64,000 bases of DNA from Rhabditophanes sp. KR3021 (Eukaryota; Nematoda; Chromadorea; Rhabditida; Alloionematidae). The position numbers were made by a program, and so were the translations under genes. The notes beneath the pieces were generated by a model. That model searched no databases. It worked only from the letters and a program-made list of their open reading frames with translations, and had not been told where the DNA came from. Location of the stretch: positions 6,634,001 through 6,698,000 of the forward strand of contig CAUJLY010000002.1 of the NCBI GenBank assembly GCA_963281155.1, in the 5' to 3' direction. Positions 58,591-64,000 of the stretch are shown here, piece after piece (positions within the stretch are counted from its first letter, which is position 1; each line of letters starts with the position of its first letter).

Positions 58591-59616
58591 GTATCATAAT
58601 AAAACAATTTCTCAAGTTCCTTAATGTAGTCACACTCTTTTTTGACTTTTTACGTCTATTATCTACAGCACGATCAGCCTCAATTTGTTCTTGGGTTCTC
58701 GAAGCCGTTGAGTTTGCTCTCTTACCAATTTGCTTATCTTTTGTATTCGAACGAAGAGTCCTAATAAAAGGCGCCTCAATTACTGGAGAAGGAGCTGTAA
58801 CACGAGGATGTGTAATTTTAGGAACAGGAGTCATACCAATGTCATCTGGGAAACTAATTTTACTAATTAACTCAAAATGACTGCCACTATGATATAAATA
58901 AATAATGGGCCATCTCGTATATATTTCTTCGAAAACTTGTTCAGAAGCAGACATATTATATATTTCAAATTGAGGAAAAGAAAATTTGAAACATGTATTT
59001 TCTAGATTTATTGGAACCCCTGCATGAGTACAAAAAACAATTTGCTCAAGATTAGTCATCCAAAATAATTTGCTCGTAGTATTAGAATCAAATTTAACAG
59101 CATAATCTGGAAGAATGATAAGTTCAAGCTATATATAACTCTTTACGTTGTTCAAAACTATTCAACTTTCTTAAGCTATCATATAGATGATTCTGATTCA
59201 TAAACAGGTCATAAAAGTCATGAAGATTGTCAAAATTGACGAATTATTTGTTTTATGGAAGCATAATTGTCTTCATGACTGAAAATTGCTTGTGCAACTG
59301 CTTTGTAGCCACAATTACCTCCAGCTGAATTAACTAAGTAATCAAATTGAACTAATTCGTTTTGAAGAATTATTTTTTCAACATGATGGTTTAATTTCTC
59401 AAGGAATTGCAATACTGTTAATTTCTGCTTAGACATATCAACGGATGTTGAATGTAATGCATCAAAAAGACTTTGATAAACTAAATTGCATTTATCAACG
59501 TCAAAAGAATTTTTCAAATCAAAGTTACCATCATATAATCTAAACATTAATCTCCTACTTTGTTCCATTGAAATATATGAAATAATCCCTCCACTCAATT
59601 TATGAGAAAGACTCAT
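58568..59616 (-). pseudogene. OTU-family cysteine protease coding segment, frame-broken
   Basis: OTU enzymes remove ubiquitin. From about 59616 the minus strand reads MSLSHKLSGGIISYISMEQS and later NSAGGNCGYKAVAQAIFSHE, matching the catalytic GDGNCxFxAvs signature with Cys in place. A stop follows, and the continuation in other frames (NFDNLHDFYDLFMNQN; ELIILPDYAVKFDSNTTSKL) reaches LEQIVFCTHAGVPINLENT and RWPIIYLYHSGSHFELISKI, where the His of the Cys-His pair would be. A Lys/Arg-rich linker (KDKQIGKRANSTASRTQEQI) leads to the Helitron-like segment. OTU domains are known passengers of Helentron-type elements. At least two frame breaks are present. Confidence 0.6.
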
Positions 59617-59779
59617 TTTAATCTTTAACTTATTTGCCTTTTTTGGGGTTCTTAAACACAATTCAACTTTACTTTTTGACACTTGAGTAATATAATTTAT
59701 TATCCACTCACATATTTTGTTTAATAAGATCGTAAATAGCTCGCGAATCTTTTTGAAATAAATTATAATTACTTCACTA

Positions 59780-60243
59780 CTACTAATGATGATGTGCCTG
59801 GGAAAGCCACCCAAACATATGGATCTCAAAACGTGTGTCTTGTGAAGATTGATTTTGATAAAGGCAGTGAAGAAGACTGAGATCCATCTGAAAGAGGCAT
59901 CATTGACGAGGATGCAAGGAGGAAGTCCGACTCCAACCCTTTCCATCAACAAAAGGTTCGCTACTTGTAACAGGTATTTTAAGTCAAGAGAAACGTTTGC
60001 TAAAGTGGATAATAAAGAAATCATCAAGTTTTTACACGACAAAACAAAATTAAAAAATGAGAGAAAGTACCTTTTTTGTTTTCTAATAATAAATTTAAGT
60101 TGATTGAGGGAGATCATAATCAAATATGCAAATGTTACCAAGTTAGGGATCAAATGGGAAATGAAAATGAAGACGGGAAACAGGTCAGTTACATCATATT
60201 CAAAATGAATGCAGAAGAAAAGAAGCAATATCAAAAAAATTAG
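59780..60243 (+). pseudogene. Unrecognised coding-like segment, two frames
   Basis: Plus-strand translation gives charged, protein-like stretches in changing frames: TNDDVPGKATQTYGSQNVCL and EDARRKSDSNPFHQQKVRYL in one frame, CNRYFKSRETFAKVDNKEII in another, and KLIEGDHNQICKCYQVRDQM ending NAEEKKQYQKN in a further one. No start or splice scheme joins them. The opposite strand is also open here, so one of the two signals is accidental. No family recognised. Confidence 0.28.
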
Positions 60244-62188
60244 TGGATTTGCGCCACAAAACTGTTTAATTTTTTTGGTTTTTGCTTAAACTTACTTTGG
60301 GTGTAACGAGAAGCTAAGGAGTGGCAGAACGAAGAGCAAGATGTTGAAGTCATTCTATGATTTATAAACAAATCTGAATAAAGAAATTAAATGTTTTATT
60401 AAGACAACATTATTAAGATACAATTAACGAATGTTTATAAAAAATTATGAATTGAATATTCAAATTTACGGCTAATTGGGTTGATACTGGAGATTTGTTA
60501 AACGAAAACGGGTTTTGCATTACGGCATTTTTGATTGAAATAATACAGAAAATGCTTAAAATATTTTAAAAATAATAAAATCAAAAAGTTGAGCATAGCT
60601 TTAGCCCCGTTTTTAACAAAAATGTTTTTGTTGCATTTAAATATTTTCGCTATACCACTAAAAGCAATACGGAAGGGCTGGGTTATGAAAAATGCTTTAA
60701 ACTCGTTAGGTCTTATAATTGTGCCTGTTTACCTTCATATGTGCTTTAATTGAAATTTCGACATTATTTCATCTTACGTTGATTGAAAAAGTATAATCAA
60801 CATGGAACACTGATTATGCATATTATTATAAACCGATATTTGCTCACTTTGTGTAATGACTCTCAATTGCCTCCTCAGATCATGTGCAAAAGCGACGGTT
60901 TATTTTATGCATTTAAAATGTTATCTTACTCATTTAAACCAATATAATCTGATGATAAGTTAGATAAATTTACATACACATATTTTCATCATTCTTATTT
61001 TCTATCCAATATGTAGATTTATCCCATTTATAAGGAAGGCTTTTTATTAAATATAGGTTCTCATTTTTATAACGATTGGACACCCAGATTCCTACGAATC
61101 TGCATAATCATTAGTAAAACACTTTTTATGAAAAAAGTATCTATAAGTCTTGGGTCATGATAGATCATTCAAACAATTCCATAGGCTCTAGTCATCTTTA
61201 TAACACTCTATGACATGTATTCCAATTTAGTATAACAATTTTGCACATTTTAAACACTTTTAAAAAAAATATTTTTTTTTACCATTTGTGGTCTTCCCTT
61301 ATTAATTATCCTAGCGAGCGAACCCCTTAGGCCTTTGGTTTTATAATTATGCCATTAGACTCAGTTTTTTTAGCTCTACAAACTGGTGTAACAGTTTTTT
61401 CATAATATCAGTTTAGGGCTTATTCCTGGAGCAAGTCTGGGAAAAGCCAAGGTCTTCGATCCTTTAACTCTATGCCCCTGGAGCAATATATATTTTATAA
61501 AAATTCTGTTGATGCAATTTGAAAGCCACGATTTTTTTATACCTAAATCATTAAACAGATCTTCAATATCTCTTTTCTGCTGGGCAGGGGAGGCATTTAA
61601 ATTTTTTACGAAAAAAAACTTTTAGTCTAAGATACTAAGATACTAATTTACGGAATTTCAGGTTTAACTATAAGGAAATTCATTTTATTATTTTGTCCCT
61701 TTTTGTGTAATTTTTGCTATGTTTAATGAAATAAATTTTTTATTGCAAACCCGTAAATTTAAAAATAAATCATGGGACGAGTCCCATTCCGTCCCGTCCC
61801 ATAAATAAGATATTATTTAGTGTTTGATAATATGCATTGTCCTTATCAATAATTTGTTACATTGCACTTTTAATATCGTTTTACATGGTTTTATGTTTCA
61901 CACGTATATGTAATTGCTGATTCATTGTATAACGTCATGATAATGTCCTTTAGTGTTAATAAGATTTAATTTTAAGAGTATTCTATAACCTTCTAAACGT
62001 TTCGTACTTTTTGATTTGACATTGGAACGTGTTACATGAAAAATTTCATAACTCTATAAATTAGTCAGCAACCATATTTTATTTTTAAAATTTATTAGAG
62101 CATTAGTATCTAAAGTATTAGTTCTTTTTCATCGTCAAATTTCATCATTTTCAAACTATTAAAAGTTCATTTAATTTAGATTCTAAAT
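60244..62188. other. Intergenic, 1.9 kb
   Basis: AT-rich, with a small GC-richer patch GTCCCATTCCGTCCCGTCCC at about 61780-61800 made of repeated GTCCC units. No gene recognised. Confidence 0.4.
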
Positions 62189-63070
62189 ATGAATTTCGTT
62201 GAAAAAATTAGCAAACAAATCCATGACTTCCTTTTAAAATTTAAGGAACTTAAGGATTCAAGTGGGATTGGTCCTAGTGGTCAAAAAAAATTGGAAAAGA
62301 AGGTAAGTAAAAATTATCTTACAAAATGTTGATTATTTATCTTTTTAGAGTATCCCAAATCTTGAAACGTTGTTTTATATTTATATTTATTATCTGAATA
62401 AAAATAATGGAAGAGAAGAAGATGGTGATCCTTGGTATGTAAAGTTCGAGAAGGATCTTATTAGTATGTATGGTCATCATGCAAATATGAACCTAAAATG
62501 GTTTAAAGAAATATATGTAACAAAGTTTAAAGAACCACTTGAAAGGGAATGCAGGGAAGCAGTTTCAAATAACAAAGAAGCTCTTGTAAGTTTTGGTTTT
62601 ATATGGATGTATTTTTGAAAGAGATGTATCTTTTACATCATAATTAAATAATGTGACAAGCTAGATATTATATTTAGTTTGTTACTCTTTTTTTAAGTTG
62701 TGATAATGTGGACAAATACCCATATTTTATGCATGATCTTATCCGACACTTACGATTGTTAATATAACTAGTAAAATATCTAGTAAAATCATTAAAAACT
62801 AATTTAAATCTTCTGGCACTCTTCAAATTTCTTTAACTTTTTTATCAAATATATTTTTTATTTTCAAATTTCAGCATGCCTACATTAGCATCTTCGAGCA
62901 AAATGAAAATTGTCTTAATAGCAGTAATTTTCAAATTCCATATGAACAAGAGGTAAGTAAAAGTTTAATTGTCAATTATTTACTAAATATATGAATTTTA
63001 GAATGGGGAAAGTGAAACAAAAAATTCTGTTATTAGAAAATACTTGTCTAATTTTCTTAATTCTATTTAA
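62189..63070 (+). CDS. Unknown intracellular protein, 165 aa, four exons
   Basis: Exons 62189-62302, 62349-62585, 62875-62952 and 63002-63070 all have lengths divisible by three and join at strong GT-AG sites (introns of 46, 289 and 49 nt) to 165 aa ending NSVIRKYLSNFLNSI. This makes a real gene likely. The protein has no signal peptide. It is mostly helical and charged (MNFVEKISKQIHDFLLKFKE; ERECREAVSNNKEALHAYIS) with a tyrosine-rich stretch (FYIYIYYLNKN). No known domain is apparent. Every intron is in phase 0, which is unusual in this window. It is the last gene before the window end and stands alone on an AT-rich flank. Confidence 0.58.
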
Positions 63071-64000
63071 TATGATGCAGATAATCATGAAAATGACAAT
63101 CATGCAGTTTGAGTAATATTTACATTAATGCATGTATTACAATTTGTTGCCTTTATTTATTTGTTTAACAAGTATTTACCTATAAAGTTCTTTCAAAATG
63201 TTGTTTATTAATTCAATAATGTAAGGCAAGAATTATAATTATTTTTTTGATACTGATATGCAAATCAAACACAAAGTTTCTAAATTACTCTTGCCATTAA
63301 AAAGGGATTTGAATAATCAAATAAAAATTGAATTGATATTATATATATGATTAGATTATCAGCGAGTGTTTATATTTTCATTGGTACAGTTAAAATAGCG
63401 ACCGATATTATATGGGAATAATGTTTACAAAACAATAATTGGTCTAAAATTGAAAGCTTTTGTAATATGGCATTGTTAATCACTTTTAATTATTTGAAAA
63501 ATAAGATGTTGTATCTTATAAGCTTCAATTAACTTGTTGATGTCTGGATATAATGAAGTTATAAATTGTCTCAGTAACATGTTATTAACAAGACTAATGA
63601 ATCACAGTCTAAGTATTTATCATAAAAATAATATCTACGTTGAATTGCAAATTGTTCAATAAATATTATTTAATAAACATAAATGGTGATAGAAAGTAAA
63701 AGCAGTTATTTTAATTAAAAATGGAAAATATCATATTAATATTTTTTATGTTTCAACTATAAGTGTTGGGATAATTCTTTATACAATTTGTATTTATTTT
63801 CTGCTTAAACTCAAAAGTTTCAAAAATTGTTTTGGTTTATTTGTCTATCTATGTCTATAATAAAAATTAGTGCTTTTATATTGATCGCAATTTCCTTATT
63901 TACTAATTTGCAATCATTTTTGTATCTGCAATTTATAAATGGATATCTATTTCGATTGGAAATTTATTTCTTACAATAAATAAGCTACTTGCAGTTAAAT
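63071..64000. other. Intergenic to window end
   Basis: AT-rich sequence with no recognisable gene or RNA. Confidence 0.4.

Larger units (their letters stand above)
57525..59616 (-). mobile_element. Decayed OTU - Helitron-like - NADAR element coding region
   Basis: The three preceding segments lie in one direction in the order OTU, Cys-rich Helitron-like domain, NADAR, with short gaps. This suggests one original protein of roughly 600-700 residues. At least four frame interruptions, some at homopolymers, break it. Element ends (5' TC, 3' CTRR with hairpin) could not be placed, so the limits given are those of the coding relic. Order and adjacency are seen; a single ancestral gene is inferred. 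Confidence 0.5.

Noticed and set aside
59640..60234. Long minus-strand open frame upstream of the OTU segment
   Set aside because: It is hydrophobic and AT-driven with no domain signature. It is probably a chance extension of the OTU frame opposite a plus-strand coding-like segment.
1..64000. CRISPR arrays, bacterial operons or riboswitches
   Set aside because: Spliced eukaryotic genes occur throughout and no spaced direct-repeat array was seen.

Overview
The window is a stretch of AT-rich animal nuclear genome, most likely from a nematode. Genes are split by canonical GT-AG introns that are mostly 35-60 nt long with TTTTAG or TTTCAG acceptors. Several acceptors sit directly in front of start codons, as expected for spliced-leader trans-splicing. 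The gene content also fits a nematode: a glutamate-gated chloride channel, an ACC-like ligand-gated channel, a TRH-type neuropeptide receptor, an SH2-pseudokinase of the SPE-8/Fer-like type, a germline-type tyrosine phosphatase and a ribosomal protein gene with one tiny intron. The species cannot be named from the sequence.

Left part (1-16 kb, gene-dense). A ZNF598/Hel2-type ribosome-quality-control ubiquitin ligase runs off the left edge. It is followed by a broken kelch gene that abuts a decayed copy of the first exon of the neighbouring seven-transmembrane receptor, the intact receptor, and the SH2-pseudokinase. Next come a small single-pass membrane protein, intronless cytosolic aspartyl-tRNA synthetase, Gemin2, and two convergent secreted superoxide-dismutase-fold proteins that lack copper ligands. 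An intact tyrosine phosphatase is followed by a hAT-like DNA transposon remnant.

Middle (16-39 kb, sparse). A 5 kb empty interval leads to a 575-residue Cys-loop channel with two long introns. After it come a BTB-like pseudogene and a TRH-receptor-like GPCR, then a 10 kb gene desert ending at the RPS25 gene.

Right-centre (39-53 kb). RPS25, an ARFGAP1-type protein, a secreted M14 carboxypeptidase, a small secreted protein with a 35-nt intron, the Batten protein CLN3 and a small hypothetical gene are followed by a GluCl-type channel. A group of secreted-protein loci with TATA boxes comes next; the largest of them reads through three frames.

Right end (53-64 kb, accessory). tRNA-Asp and a 5S rRNA gene lie 0.6 kb apart in opposite orientations. 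Beyond them are relics of LRR-like and secreted genes and a decayed mobile-element coding region. That region combines an OTU protease domain, a Helitron-type N-terminal zinc domain and a NADAR domain, and it is the most unusual object in the window. An intact four-exon gene of unknown function follows.

Functionally the window mixes housekeeping genes (translation, snRNP assembly, vesicle traffic, lysosome) with neuronal receptors and fast-evolving secreted or signalling genes. I see no operon-like cluster with the tight spacing typical of nematode operons. Exon models were built by hand. Where all exons sum to an open frame I say so, because that is the strongest evidence available here.
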